Program-made: the position numbers and the translations under genes
Assembly: GCA_963788205.1 (NCBI GenBank)
Contig: CAWBGG010000007.1
Location: forward strand, 434,001 to 498,000
Direction: 5' to 3'
DNA from: CAVVMA01 sp963788205
GTDB lineage: Bacteria > Desulfobacterota > Binatia > Binatales > Binataceae
Length of the DNA: 64,000 nucleotides
Notes under the pieces: model-generated
What the model was told of the DNA's origin: nothing
The model's input: only the letters and a program-made list of their open reading frames with translations
The model's database searches: none
In this document: piece by piece, positions 42,881 through 51,830 of the stretch
Layout: the number at the start of each line of letters is the position of its first letter
How positions within the stretch are numbered: the first letter of the stretch is position 1

Positions 42881-43300
42881 CTACTTAAGGGTGTCAGCCG
42901 CCTTGCTGAAGCGTCCGGCGTGGGACTTCTCGGCCTTGGCCAGCGTCTCGAACCAGTCGGCGATTTCGGTGAATCCCTCGTCGCGCGCCGTGCGGGCCAT
43001 CCCCGGATACATGTCGGTGTACTCGTAGGTCTCACCGTGAATCGCCGACTTGAGATTCAACATCGAATCGCCCAGCGGCTGATCGGTGACCGGATCGCCC
43101 ACCGACTTCAGGTAGTCGAGATGGCCATGCGCGTGGCCGGTCTCACCCTCGGCGGTGTCGCGGAACAGTCCGGCGATCTCGGGCTGGCCCTCCACGTCCG
43201 CCACCTTGGCGAAATACATGTAGCGGCGGTTGGCCTGGCTCTCGCCGGCGAACGCGACTTTGAGATTCTGATGAGTTTTGGTTCCTTTGAGATCCTTCAT
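42881..43300 (-). CDS. Rubrerythrin (diiron, no rubredoxin domain)
   Basis: ATG 43300 with gaggag just upstream; 139 residues. Diiron ligands are visible in FAGESQANRRYMYFA (about 17-31), EGETGHAHGHLDYL (about 51-64) and EKSHAGRF (about 124-131). The C-terminal rubredoxin domain is absent, so it is the short, erythrin-like form that must receive electrons from a partner, plausibly the adjacent Fe-S protein. Function: peroxide reduction. Confidence 0.9.
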   Translation of the reverse strand: MKDLKGTKTHQNLKVAFAGESQANRRYMYFAKVADVEGQPEIAGLFRDTAEGETGHAHGHLDYLKSVGDPVTDQPLGDSMLNLKSAIHGETYEYTDMYPGMARTARDEGFTEIADWFETLAKAEKSHAGRFSKAADTLK

Positions 43301-43329
43301 CGTTCTGCTCCTCGTTTGGTTGAGTTGAA

Positions 43330-43833
43330 CTAATTTGATCGAGCGCTCTTGCTCCTGCCGGCCGCGTTCTTCCGGCCGCATCGGGAACACAGCGCCTGGA
43401 TTTCGAGCGAGGTTCCCAGCACCTCGAACCCTCCGATCGTCCTGCGGCCCTTGAACAGGCGCTCCAGCCCCGGTACTTCGATATCCTGCACGCGCCGGCA
43501 TTTGACGCACACCAGATGATGATGTGGCGTTACGTTGCCGTCGTAACGGGCACTGTCGTGCAGCGTGGTGACCTTGCGCGCCTCGCCGATTTCGCACAGC
43601 GTCTCGAGCGTGCGATGCACGGTCGCCAGCGAGACATGCGGATGCTCGCGGCGGACCATTTCGCAGACCGTATCGGCGCGGGGATGCTCGGCGGAGTAGA
43701 GCAGCGCCTTGATTATCGCCAGCCGCTGCGGTGTGACCGCCAGGCCGCCACGCCGGCAGCGCTCGGCGAATTCCGCCAGGCGCCGCGCCGCGTATCCTGC
43801 CCGGCGCCCGTCACTTACCAGCTGTAGTTCCAT
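43330..43833 (-). CDS. Fur-family regulator, PerR-like
   Basis: A 167-residue regulator. The winged helix contains LAVTPQRLAIIKALLYS and HVSLATVHRTLETLCEIG (about residues 31-48 and 70-87). The metal site has the HHHLVC motif (about 103-108) and a structural zinc pair, CVKC and CSRC. It sits first in the rubrerythrin operon, so peroxide sensing (PerR) is more likely than iron (Fur). Its start is 5 bp from a palindromic operator, indicating autoregulation. Confidence 0.88.
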   Translation of the reverse strand: MELQLVSDGRRAGYAARRLAEFAERCRRGGLAVTPQRLAIIKALLYSAEHPRADTVCEMVRREHPHVSLATVHRTLETLCEIGEARKVTTLHDSARYDGNVTPHHHLVCVKCRRVQDIEVPGLERLFKGRRTIGGFEVLGTSLEIQALCSRCGRKNAAGRSKSARSN

Positions 43834-43837
43834 TGTT

Positions 43838-43860
43838 CAGGTAATAATAATTATCACCTG
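43838..43860. promoter_or_regulatory. Fur/PerR-box-like operator
   Basis: A near-perfect 23-bp palindrome with arms caggtaataat and attatcacctg around a central A/T. It resembles Fur/Per boxes (TAATNATTA-type core) and sits directly upstream of the Fur-family gene, so it is its probable autoregulatory site. Confidence 0.75.
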
Positions 43861-43921
43861 ATTGATGGGACCGTCAAGCGGGATAATCCGCCTTGGGCGC
43901 CGATTGCGATTCGATTCCGCC

Positions 43922-43959
43922 AAAAGAAAAACGGCGCTGCCCGTGAGGACAGCGCCGTT
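43922..43959 (-). terminator. Rho-independent terminator after the permease gene
   Basis: On the minus strand the stem aacggcgctg/cagcgccgtt (10 bp) with a 10-base loop is followed by tttctttt. It lies 25 bp beyond the permease stop at 43984. Confidence 0.88.
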
Positions 43960-43983
43960 CGGATTGCTTTACTCTTGCGAGCG

Positions 43984-45636
43984 TCAGGCCGGCTTGGCCG
44001 TCAGTGTGCTCCTCCCCAGCTTCTTGGAGTTGCGGGCGAAATAGAACGCCCCGTAGAGACCCCAGAGTATCGCGATACCGACCGCCATCAGCGGCTCCTT
44101 CGCGCTGCCGAGACCTTCAATCGGCCCGATTATGTAGAAGGCCATGCAGGCGAGATTCGCGATCGCGCCAAACATGGGAATAACCAGGTGTTTGAGGCCG
44201 GAGAATTCGTGGCGTTCCTGATACGCGACCATGCAAAGCACGTTGGTCAGGCCATAGGTTATAAAGATTCCGAAGTTGGAGATCAGCGTGACCAGCGCCA
44301 GGCCGTTGGGCAGGGCCGCCAGGTACGCATTCGAGCTCATCCCGGCCGCGTACCATAGGTTGTGCGGAAGCGTGGCGATAGTTTTATCGTCAGGCGCTGA
44401 GCCGCCGGCGAAATAATAGAGCGCACCGATTACCCCGAACACCGCCGAGACCGCCGCCAGCGTCCAGATGGTCCGATGGGGCGTGAGGTTTTCGCCGTGC
44501 AACAAGCCGAAGTGCTCCGGCACTTCTTCGTCACGGCCCATCGCGTAGGTGACGCGCGCGCCGGTGTTGATGCAACTCAGCGTGGTGCCGATCAGAGCGA
44601 GAAATACGGTGATGGCCTCCACAGTCATGAAGGCCTGCCCATGACCCCCCAGCAGCACGTTGCCGATGATCGTCATCATGTCGCCGATCGGCGCCGCCGA
44701 TCCCGTGGCGTCTTTGAGGCTGTAAGCGCTGCTCATGAAGTAGTTGGCGGCGAAATACTCGATCATGTAGCAGAACAGGCCCTGGATGGTGAGTGAGAGC
44801 AGAACACCACGAGAGATGTCCCTCTTCGGATTCTTTGCCTCCTCGCCCAAGGACGTAATCGATTCAAATCCGCAGAGCAGGAAGATTGCGATCGTCGCCT
44901 GGAGCATCACATTGCTAAAGCCATGCGGCGAGACCACCGACCACGCGCTCGGATGCGCGGCAGTATCGGCGGTGAACACATAGTGGAGCACCTTGGTAGT
45001 GCCGTCCAACGCCTGGCCGGTCGAGCCGTCAGGATGGCCCAGGCGGTAGACGATCGCCAGTGCGGAGAAGAACAGCAGCGCGACGATCTGGATCGCGTTG
45101 ATCGCGATATTGACCATCGTCGATCCGTTCACGCCCTTGTAGGCAATATAGGAGATTCCGAAAGCGGAGATAATTGCGACCAGCGCCATGAAGACCGGAC
45201 CGGGAGTCCCGGAGTTCATAGAGTCAGGGAAAAAGATGCCAACGATGTAGCCAATCATAATGCCAATCGTGGCGGCCATCGCGCCCGGGTAGACCCAGTA
45301 ATAGAGATGCGAACCCCAACCGAGGATGAACTTGGCCCTTCGCGCGAACCGGAAGTGCTTCGAATGGTTGAGGAACGCCTGTTCGGCAAACAGGTAGGAG
45401 CTGCCGGTGCCGGGGTAAAGCTTGTTCAACTCCGCGTATGAGATCCCGGTCGCGAAGGCGAGGGCCAAGGCGACTAAAATCCCCGACCACATCGACATGC
45501 CGGACGACGCATATCCGGCCTGGACCACGAACGTTATCCAGAGGAAGGCCCCTGGTGCGATGAGCGCCATCGCGTTGACTGTGACGCCGGTCAGCCCCAG
45601 AGTCGGCACCATTTTCGCTTCGGTCGGTTCGGCCAT
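43984..45636 (-). CDS. APC-family amino acid permease (550 aa)
   Basis: ATG 45636 with aaggtgg six bases upstream is preferred over TTG 45684. About twelve to fourteen hydrophobic helices are visible, starting with VNAMALIAPGAFLWITFVVQAG (TM1, with the unwound G-A-F segment typical of APC transporters) and GTGSSYLFAEQAFLNH after TM2. The length fits the APC superfamily. Substrate not clear. A terminator follows at 43922-43959, so it is transcribed alone. Confidence 0.87.
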   Translation of the reverse strand: MAEPTEAKMVPTLGLTGVTVNAMALIAPGAFLWITFVVQAGYASSGMSMWSGILVALALAFATGISYAELNKLYPGTGSSYLFAEQAFLNHSKHFRFARRAKFILGWGSHLYYWVYPGAMAATIGIMIGYIVGIFFPDSMNSGTPGPVFMALVAIISAFGISYIAYKGVNGSTMVNIAINAIQIVALLFFSALAIVYRLGHPDGSTGQALDGTTKVLHYVFTADTAAHPSAWSVVSPHGFSNVMLQATIAIFLLCGFESITSLGEEAKNPKRDISRGVLLSLTIQGLFCYMIEYFAANYFMSSAYSLKDATGSAAPIGDMMTIIGNVLLGGHGQAFMTVEAITVFLALIGTTLSCINTGARVTYAMGRDEEVPEHFGLLHGENLTPHRTIWTLAAVSAVFGVIGALYYFAGGSAPDDKTIATLPHNLWYAAGMSSNAYLAALPNGLALVTLISNFGIFITYGLTNVLCMVAYQERHEFSGLKHLVIPMFGAIANLACMAFYIIGPIEGLGSAKEPLMAVGIAILWGLYGAFYFARNSKKLGRSTLTAKPA

Positions 45637-45854
45637 TTTTTCCACCTTCGGCAGGCGCAAGTTGTCGTCCAGCGCCCCGCGCAATTTGCTTGCGGCCCAC
45701 GCCGGGAGCGGAAGCTTCCAGCGTCAGGCTGCCCGCGCGTATCGAGCAGGATTTGTGCCGCGCCGTGCAAATTACAGTGATGCCGCTGCGTTAGGCCGCG
45801 TCTTGCATCGACCGCGCAGAAAATGCAGTGAACGAATGTCGAAGTATTTTCATC

Positions 45855-45875
45855 TTGAAATAAATTTATTTTCAA
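45855..45875. promoter_or_regulatory. AT-rich palindrome upstream of the permease gene
   Basis: ttgaaataaa-t-ttattttcaa, a 21-bp near-perfect inverted repeat in an unusually AT-rich stretch (45840-45900) about 220 bp upstream of the permease start. A possible operator or upstream promoter element. The surrounding gap 45637-46030 holds no gene. Confidence 0.35.
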
Positions 45876-46030
45876 AATGAATCGTTCGATGCATTATGAA
45901 AATATCTGGCGATACTCAGTTGCCGCTAACCACGGACGGAAGCGGGCTCGCAAAACTTGAAACGAGCGTCGAGCTTGACGCGCGATTGGGCAGCGCCTGC
46001 TGAAAAAGCAGCTTGGCCCGGTCTCGTGGT

Positions 46031-48745
46031 TTACTGGGAAGTGTCGCGCGCGCCGCTGAGATCGGTGGGCGATATCGGGCTCTTGCCGTTCGCCGGCGCA
46101 GTCGCTGGATGAGCTTCGGCATGCTCGGCAAGCTTCGCAGGCTCTGCAGGTCCGGCAGGTTCCGTGAGTTCGCGGATTGCGGTCAGCAGGCTCGCTTTCT
46201 TGACCGGCTTGCTCAGATGCGACGTGCAACCGGCCTCCAGACAGTTGCGGACATCCGTCTCCAGCGCTGACGCAGTGAGGGCGACGATAGAAGTGGGCGC
46301 ACGCCCGTGCTGCTGCTCCCATTGCCTGATCTTGCGCACCGCCGTGTAGCCGTCCATCACCGGCATCCGCATGTCCATCAGGATCAGGTCGAAGCGGCTG
46401 TTGATGAACTCTTCAACTGCGAGTTCGCCGTTCTCCGCGATCACCAGTTCGTAGGGCAGTTTCTTGAGATATTGATTGATCAGCAAACGATTGTCCGGTG
46501 AATCCTCGGCCAGCAGGATTCGCAGATGGGGCTCCGGCTCGGAGCGAAGCTGTTCGGGCCCGAGATGCGGCTGCGTTAGTGCCTGCCGGCTGTCGCCGAT
46601 CGCAACCCCGATCGCTCTGAGCAGGTCGGAGGATTTGACCGGCTTGACCAGATAGGCGTTGAGCCCGAGTTCCTTCAAGCGCCCGAGCTTGGGATTAAGA
46701 TCGTCCGAGGTAAGCATCAGGATCACCGGGTCAGCGCCGTGCGACTGGTCCCTGATTCCCCGAGCCACCTGGAATCCGTCCATCACCGGCATCCGGCAAT
46801 CGAGCAGGACGAGCCCGTAGGGCCTTCCGGCGACGCGCGCGCGTTTCCACTCGGACAGGGCTTCTTCGCCGCCGTGGGCTTCGGCCACCGCCGCGCCCCG
46901 GCGCGATAGCAACTCCCGCAGGATCAACCGGTTGGTGGCATTGTCGTCCACGACCAGCACCCTGAGTCCCTTGAGTTCGGTCTCGGAGGGCCGTTCCAAG
47001 GCCGTGGGCAGAACGCCGAAGCGCGCGGTGAAGAAAAATGTACTGCCCTCCCTGGGCTGGCTCGTCAGCCAAATCTTGCCGCCCATTACCTCGACCAGCC
47101 GCCTGGCGATGGCAAGGCCGAGCCCAGTGCCGCCGTAATTCCGGGTGGTCGAGGAGTCGGCCTGGGTGAAACTCTCGAACACGGTCTGAACTTTCTCGGG
47201 CGAGATCCCGATTCCGGTGTCGCGCACCACGAAGCGCAGCGCTCCGGGCTCGCCGGCCTCGGGATCGTTCTCCACCGTCAGCACGACTTCGCCCCGCGCG
47301 GTGAATTTGATCGCATTGCCGACCAGATTGATCAGGACCTGGCGCAGCCGGAGCGGATCACCGACCAGCCGGGGCGGAACGTCGGGCATGACGCGCGCCG
47401 CCAGCTCGAGTCCTTTTTCATGCGCCCGCACGCCCAGCGTCTCGGTCAAGCGCTCGACCACCTCTTCCAAATCGAAAGCGGTGCTCTCCAGGCGAAGCTT
47501 GCCGCTCTCGACTTTCGCAAGATCGAGGATGCCGTTGATGAGCTCGAGCAGCGCATTGCCGTTGCTGGTCATGGTCTCGACGTAGCGCCGCTGCTCGCCA
47601 GTGAGCGAAGTTTCGCTTAGCAGGTCCCCCATCCCGAGGATCGCGTTCATCGGGGTGCGGATCTCATGCGACATGTTGGAAAGGAATTCCGACTTGGCGC
47701 GCGACGCGTCAAGCGCGGCTTCACGCGCGGCGATCAGCTCGCGCTCGGTCTGCTTGATCTCCGTGATGTCGCGGTCGACCGAGAGCACGCACTGTTCGCC
47801 GTCGAGCTCAACCGCGACCGCGGAGATCAGATGCGGCACGAGGCTGCCGTCGTTCATACGGATGGCCGCTTCCAGGTTCCGCACCCAGCCTTGCTCGGCG
47901 AGCGTTCGCATGAAGTTGTCGAGCGCGGCCTCGTCGCTCCACATCCGCAATTCCTTGACCGAACAACCCAGGACCTCGGCCCGCGCGTAGCCGCGCCTGA
48001 GAAATTCGTCATTGATGTACAGGATACGACCGTCGCGCACCCGAATGACCGACACCTGGTCCATGCTGGCGTCGAGCAACTTGCGCAGTCTGGTTTCGCC
48101 GGCTTCGAGCTTGAGCTGCGCAGCTTCGCGCTCGGCAATCTCAAACCGCAGCCGGTGATTGGTCTCGGTCAACGCCCGTCGCCACAGGCCCCAAAGATGC
48201 GCACCCACCAGGCTGAGTCCGCCGGCGCAGGCGAGGTCGAGCCACAGGTCGCTCGATAGATCCTGCGTGCCGACCATGATCGCGTTCACCTGCGCTGCGG
48301 CCAGACACCACAGGGCCAACGACGTCTGCCAGGCGAAGCCCCAGGGCGCAAGCGCGGAGGTACCTATCATGATCGCGATCATGGCGAAAAACAGATGGAG
48401 ATGATCGCCCGCCACAACGCTGCCGTACGTCCAGCACGCGACCAGCGTCGCGCACAAAACCAGCGTGATGGCTTTCCAATACTTGAGGAAATTCCCGGCC
48501 AGACTCAAAAGGAACGCGACTGCCGACGCGGCCAGGATGACCAGGTCGTAGTGCACACGGACCGAAGCGAGCGGGCCCTGGATATAAACGGTCTTGGCGA
48601 TATCGACCACGTGGCCGATCGCGATTAGCACAAAACCGGTGCGCAGGACCCGCACGACCCATTCCGGATCGAGCACGCTGGATTGCGCGCGATCCGGATT
48701 CTGCGGCGAGGCCGACAGCCGTTCCTGTTCCAGCGGAGTAGGCAT
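46031..48745 (-). CDS. Hybrid sensor histidine kinase with two receiver domains (904 aa)
   Basis: In order: an N-terminal membrane region with about six helices (about residues 25-190), a coiled-coil helix, a PAS domain (LRKLLDASMDQVSVIRVRDGRILYIND, about 205-330), HisKA with SNMSHEIRTPMNA (phospho-His at about residue 360), HATPase_c (LVGNAIKFT, GTGLGLAIARRLVEVMGG), then two receiver domains with phosphoacceptor Asp in GLVLLDCRMPVMDG and DLILMDMRMPVMDG. A BarA/TorS-like phosphorelay is likely. No cognate regulator is adjacent. The signal is unknown. Confidence 0.93.
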   Translation of the reverse strand: MPTPLEQERLSASPQNPDRAQSSVLDPEWVVRVLRTGFVLIAIGHVVDIAKTVYIQGPLASVRVHYDLVILAASAVAFLLSLAGNFLKYWKAITLVLCATLVACWTYGSVVAGDHLHLFFAMIAIMIGTSALAPWGFAWQTSLALWCLAAAQVNAIMVGTQDLSSDLWLDLACAGGLSLVGAHLWGLWRRALTETNHRLRFEIAEREAAQLKLEAGETRLRKLLDASMDQVSVIRVRDGRILYINDEFLRRGYARAEVLGCSVKELRMWSDEAALDNFMRTLAEQGWVRNLEAAIRMNDGSLVPHLISAVAVELDGEQCVLSVDRDITEIKQTERELIAAREAALDASRAKSEFLSNMSHEIRTPMNAILGMGDLLSETSLTGEQRRYVETMTSNGNALLELINGILDLAKVESGKLRLESTAFDLEEVVERLTETLGVRAHEKGLELAARVMPDVPPRLVGDPLRLRQVLINLVGNAIKFTARGEVVLTVENDPEAGEPGALRFVVRDTGIGISPEKVQTVFESFTQADSSTTRNYGGTGLGLAIARRLVEVMGGKIWLTSQPREGSTFFFTARFGVLPTALERPSETELKGLRVLVVDDNATNRLILRELLSRRGAAVAEAHGGEEALSEWKRARVAGRPYGLVLLDCRMPVMDGFQVARGIRDQSHGADPVILMLTSDDLNPKLGRLKELGLNAYLVKPVKSSDLLRAIGVAIGDSRQALTQPHLGPEQLRSEPEPHLRILLAEDSPDNRLLINQYLKKLPYELVIAENGELAVEEFINSRFDLILMDMRMPVMDGYTAVRKIRQWEQQHGRAPTSIVALTASALETDVRNCLEAGCTSHLSKPVKKASLLTAIRELTEPAGPAEPAKLAEHAEAHPATAPANGKSPISPTDLSGARDTSQ

Positions 48746-49010
48746 TAACGGCTGTAGGTCGCAAGAGTGATGCCGCGAGCGAACGAACTTCGCCCTTCGC
48801 GCCCACCATCGCGAGTTGGTGCCGCTTCACGCCCACATGTCTCATAATGAGCCCGTTGGTAGGGCTACGTTCGCGCACGATCCTTCTTCTGACGCGTGCG
48901 TTTCAGCCGAGGTGACGGGAATTGTTGCGCAACTGACACAGCAGAGATTGCCTTGGCGCAGGCCGGCGGGACGTGCAGATCCGCGCGGTCGATCGCGCGG
49001 TTGACGACGA

Positions 49011-49718
49011 TCAGCGCGGGCCGATCGTACGCCTCAGCAGATCGAGCGTGCGCTGGCGCGCGAGCTCCGACGCCGCCGGGTGGAACGAAGCGCGCAGGTT
49101 ACAGTTGAAGCCGTGTCCCGCGCCGTCGTAGACGAAAACTTCGGCGTCTTTGCGGCCCGCGAAGGCGCCGCGGATCTTGTCCACTGCGGTCATCGGAATT
49201 CCATGGTCCGCGCCGCCGAAGTGAAACTGAATCGGGCACTTCACCGCGCCCGCCTCACCGAGAAAGCCGTCTATGCCGCCGCCGTAATAGCATGACGCCG
49301 CAGCCACGCCGATGCGCGCGGCCGTCAGATACGCAATCAATCCGCCGAAGCAGTAGCCGACTGCGGCGACTTTGCCGTTGCATCCGGGAGCCGCTTTCAG
49401 CGCCTCGATCGTGGCCGCGACGTCGGCCAAGCCCAGCTTCAGATCGAACTTGCCGCGCATCGCACGCGCTCGCTCGATACCTTCTGCCGTGTAGTCGAGT
49501 TGCACGTCGGGCTCGACTCGCCAGAACATATCGGGTGCGAGCGCGACGTAGCCGTTGGCGGCGTATTCCTCGACCACGGCGCGGATATGAGCATTGACGC
49601 CGAAGATCTCCTGGATAATCACTAAGCCGGGAGCAGCGCCGCTCTGCGGCGAAGCCAGGTAGCCATTGAATCTGCCACCATCACTGGTTGCGATTGAAAT
49701 CATCTTGCCATTGCTCAT
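49011..49718 (-). CDS. Dienelactone hydrolase-family protein (235 aa)
   Basis: ATG 49718 has gaggag nine bases upstream. The nucleophile is Cys in VAAVGYCFGGLIAY (about residues 112-125), with the acid Asp near GGADHGIPM (about 165-173) and His in YDGAGHGFN (about 197-205), the Cys-Asp-His triad of carboxymethylenebutenolidases. Natural substrate is uncertain; family members act on dienelactones and other esters. Confidence 0.88.
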   Translation of the reverse strand: MSNGKMISIATSDGGRFNGYLASPQSGAAPGLVIIQEIFGVNAHIRAVVEEYAANGYVALAPDMFWRVEPDVQLDYTAEGIERARAMRGKFDLKLGLADVAATIEALKAAPGCNGKVAAVGYCFGGLIAYLTAARIGVAAASCYYGGGIDGFLGEAGAVKCPIQFHFGGADHGIPMTAVDKIRGAFAGRKDAEVFVYDGAGHGFNCNLRASFHPAASELARQRTLDLLRRTIGPR

Positions 49719-49777
49719 CAAGAACACTCCTCATGGCGATTGCCCATCTCGCAGGTGAAGCGCATAGCCGGCAGCCT

Positions 49778-51652
49778 CTAATGCGATCCGGTTTGTCCGG
49801 ACGAACTATAACCTGCGACCAACGAGGGATAGATGCTATTGTTCGCCGACTGCACCGAATCGATGAAATCGCCGTAGTCGGCGGTCTCGCCACCGGTCGG
49901 GTAGCCCCACTGATCGACACCGGGGGCGATGATCGCCTCGCGCCCGTCGTAGGCATTGTCGTTCGGCGTCAGCAGGCCCCAGTTGGTCTGCTGGCTAATC
50001 ATGTCGTACATCCCCCACCATTCGAACCCTACGATATGATAGGTTCCCGTGGCGTCCGCGGCGTTCAGAAACGTATTCACCATGGTCTGATAGCCGGCGC
50101 CGCGGGCCGGCTGCGTAGTGAAAGCGGGCGGCTGCGAGGTTGCCGGCGGCGCAGCCGACATATACGAGTCGGCTTGCGCGACAAACCCCTGCCAGTTGAT
50201 CCACGGCTTGTCCCCCCCATATTGGGCCGTGAAATTGATCCGGGCCTGCGCGTCCGTGCAATTGGAGCATACATACGACGGCACCGATTCGAGCGTGAAG
50301 ATATCGACGTACTTGGCGGCCTCGGTCAGCACCTCCTTGCGCGGCGGGGCACCCCATCCGCCAATTTCCTGGGTCAGCAGATAACCCGGCGCGTAGCGCT
50401 GGTATTGGGTCTTTTGCGCCCCGAAGTACTGATCGAGCCAGTACGAAAAAAAGCCGCTCATGTCGGCCTGCATCGCGGGAGTCTCGCCACTCAGGTTGAT
50501 CGGATCGCTACCAACCCAGCAGGTCATCTCCCGGCGCTTTGACGGGCAGGACCCATCTTCGTCCAGCAGGCCGCGCCCCGCGCCGAAGCTCGCGTAAGTG
50601 CCATTCTTAATTGCCGCGAGGCCGCCGAGATCGGTGGTGCCAAAGCTGCTGTAGTTGGAACCCCACGCGGCATTCAGTGCCGCGATTTTGCCGTGGTACT
50701 CGCCCGATAAGTAGGTACTCATCGCCTGCTTGCTGAATACCGTCGCGTTACTGTAGCTGACTTTCAAATTGTTATTCTCAATCTGGATCGGGTCGGTCAC
50801 CAGCACCAGCCACGCAGTTGACGGCATGTCGTGACCCGGGTCCAGTAGTCCGCTGTCGGAGTCGTCGGCGGTCTCGAAGTCCGGACCCGCACGGATCCCC
50901 ATCGTGTCGTCGGATTCATCCATGTCGAATCCGATAAAATAGTCGTTGTGCAGGCCGAGCGCCACGCCCGTTCCCCAGTCGTGCTCAAGGTTGCCGGCCA
51001 GCCAGGCGCCGAAGTTTGGGTCGAACGCGTCGATAATATGCGAGCGATAGCCGGTGTAGATACCTTTCTTTACACCATTGAGGATGTCTTTCACTGGGCC
51101 TTTCGCATAGTGCCCGGCGTTGGTCAGGCTGTAGTAGCTGGGATTCTCGTAAAATAGAAATGGCATCTTCTGCGGCATCGTGCCGTCGCTGGTATTCCAG
51201 TTCGCACGCATCCCGGGCCAGGCGTACTCCGATGAGTATTCACTGAGCGTATCGAAACCCCAGAGGCTCAGCCGCCGCACCGATTGCAGGCCCCAATTGG
51301 CTTGCCAGTTCGGATTGCCGCCCCGCGCATATTTCTCTTTGACTTTGTCGGTCAGGAGAGTGGAGTCAGTCCAGGTCACGTCGTAGACACCCTTAAGGAA
51401 AAAGCCGTCGCCGGCCGGGTCGCAAAGCCACCAGCGATTCCCAATCTTCTGGGTATAGAAATGCGCCTTCGCGCCGGCCGGACAGCTTATCGCGGTCGTG
51501 CCTCCGTATGCGTCCAGAGGTTCGGCGGGCAGGGCGCCCACCGTCGCGGTCGGAACCGGGGTCGCAGCGGGGCTTGACCACGAGGAGGTGCAGCCGATTG
51601 CGATACACAATACGAGCAGCGAAGGCGTCAGCGTCGGCCGTGCAGGCTTCAC
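49778..51652 (-). CDS. Secreted glycoside-hydrolase-like lipoprotein (624 aa), paralogue of the 58.9-kb protein
   Basis: GTG 51652 yields a good lipoprotein signal, VKPARPTLTPSLLVLCIAIGC (lipobox-like AIGC); longer starts at 51724 or 51769 exist. The mature part (from LDAYGGTTAISCP) is highly similar over about 570 residues to the C-terminal domain of the gene at 58934-62101. Segments such as GEYHGKIAALNAAWGSNYSSF and DYFIGFDMDESDDTMG resemble GH42/agarase-like TIM-barrel hydrolases, with acidic residues that could be catalytic. Substrate unknown; probably acts on an extracellular polysaccharide. Confidence 0.75.
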   Translation of the reverse strand: MKPARPTLTPSLLVLCIAIGCTSSWSSPAATPVPTATVGALPAEPLDAYGGTTAISCPAGAKAHFYTQKIGNRWWLCDPAGDGFFLKGVYDVTWTDSTLLTDKVKEKYARGGNPNWQANWGLQSVRRLSLWGFDTLSEYSSEYAWPGMRANWNTSDGTMPQKMPFLFYENPSYYSLTNAGHYAKGPVKDILNGVKKGIYTGYRSHIIDAFDPNFGAWLAGNLEHDWGTGVALGLHNDYFIGFDMDESDDTMGIRAGPDFETADDSDSGLLDPGHDMPSTAWLVLVTDPIQIENNNLKVSYSNATVFSKQAMSTYLSGEYHGKIAALNAAWGSNYSSFGTTDLGGLAAIKNGTYASFGAGRGLLDEDGSCPSKRREMTCWVGSDPINLSGETPAMQADMSGFFSYWLDQYFGAQKTQYQRYAPGYLLTQEIGGWGAPPRKEVLTEAAKYVDIFTLESVPSYVCSNCTDAQARINFTAQYGGDKPWINWQGFVAQADSYMSAAPPATSQPPAFTTQPARGAGYQTMVNTFLNAADATGTYHIVGFEWWGMYDMISQQTNWGLLTPNDNAYDGREAIIAPGVDQWGYPTGGETADYGDFIDSVQSANNSIYPSLVAGYSSSGQTGSH

Positions 51653-51830
51653 GCATCCACTGTTTATCAGATGACCACCGAAATTGGCCAGTCGCGCCTT
51701 CACTGTTCGGAGCGACTGCGGCATCGCAGGGTCGGCCCGCCTTCTAACAACCTGTAACGATGGTATCATGACTCATGCGCGCTCCAGTTGGACGTAACCA
51801 TACTATCGACCGGCGCGAAATTGAGTTGCG

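Noticed and set aside
43838..43860. Transcription terminator for a plus-strand gene
   Set aside because: The palindrome is AT-rich with no U-tract and sits at the start of a Fur-family gene, so an operator fits better.
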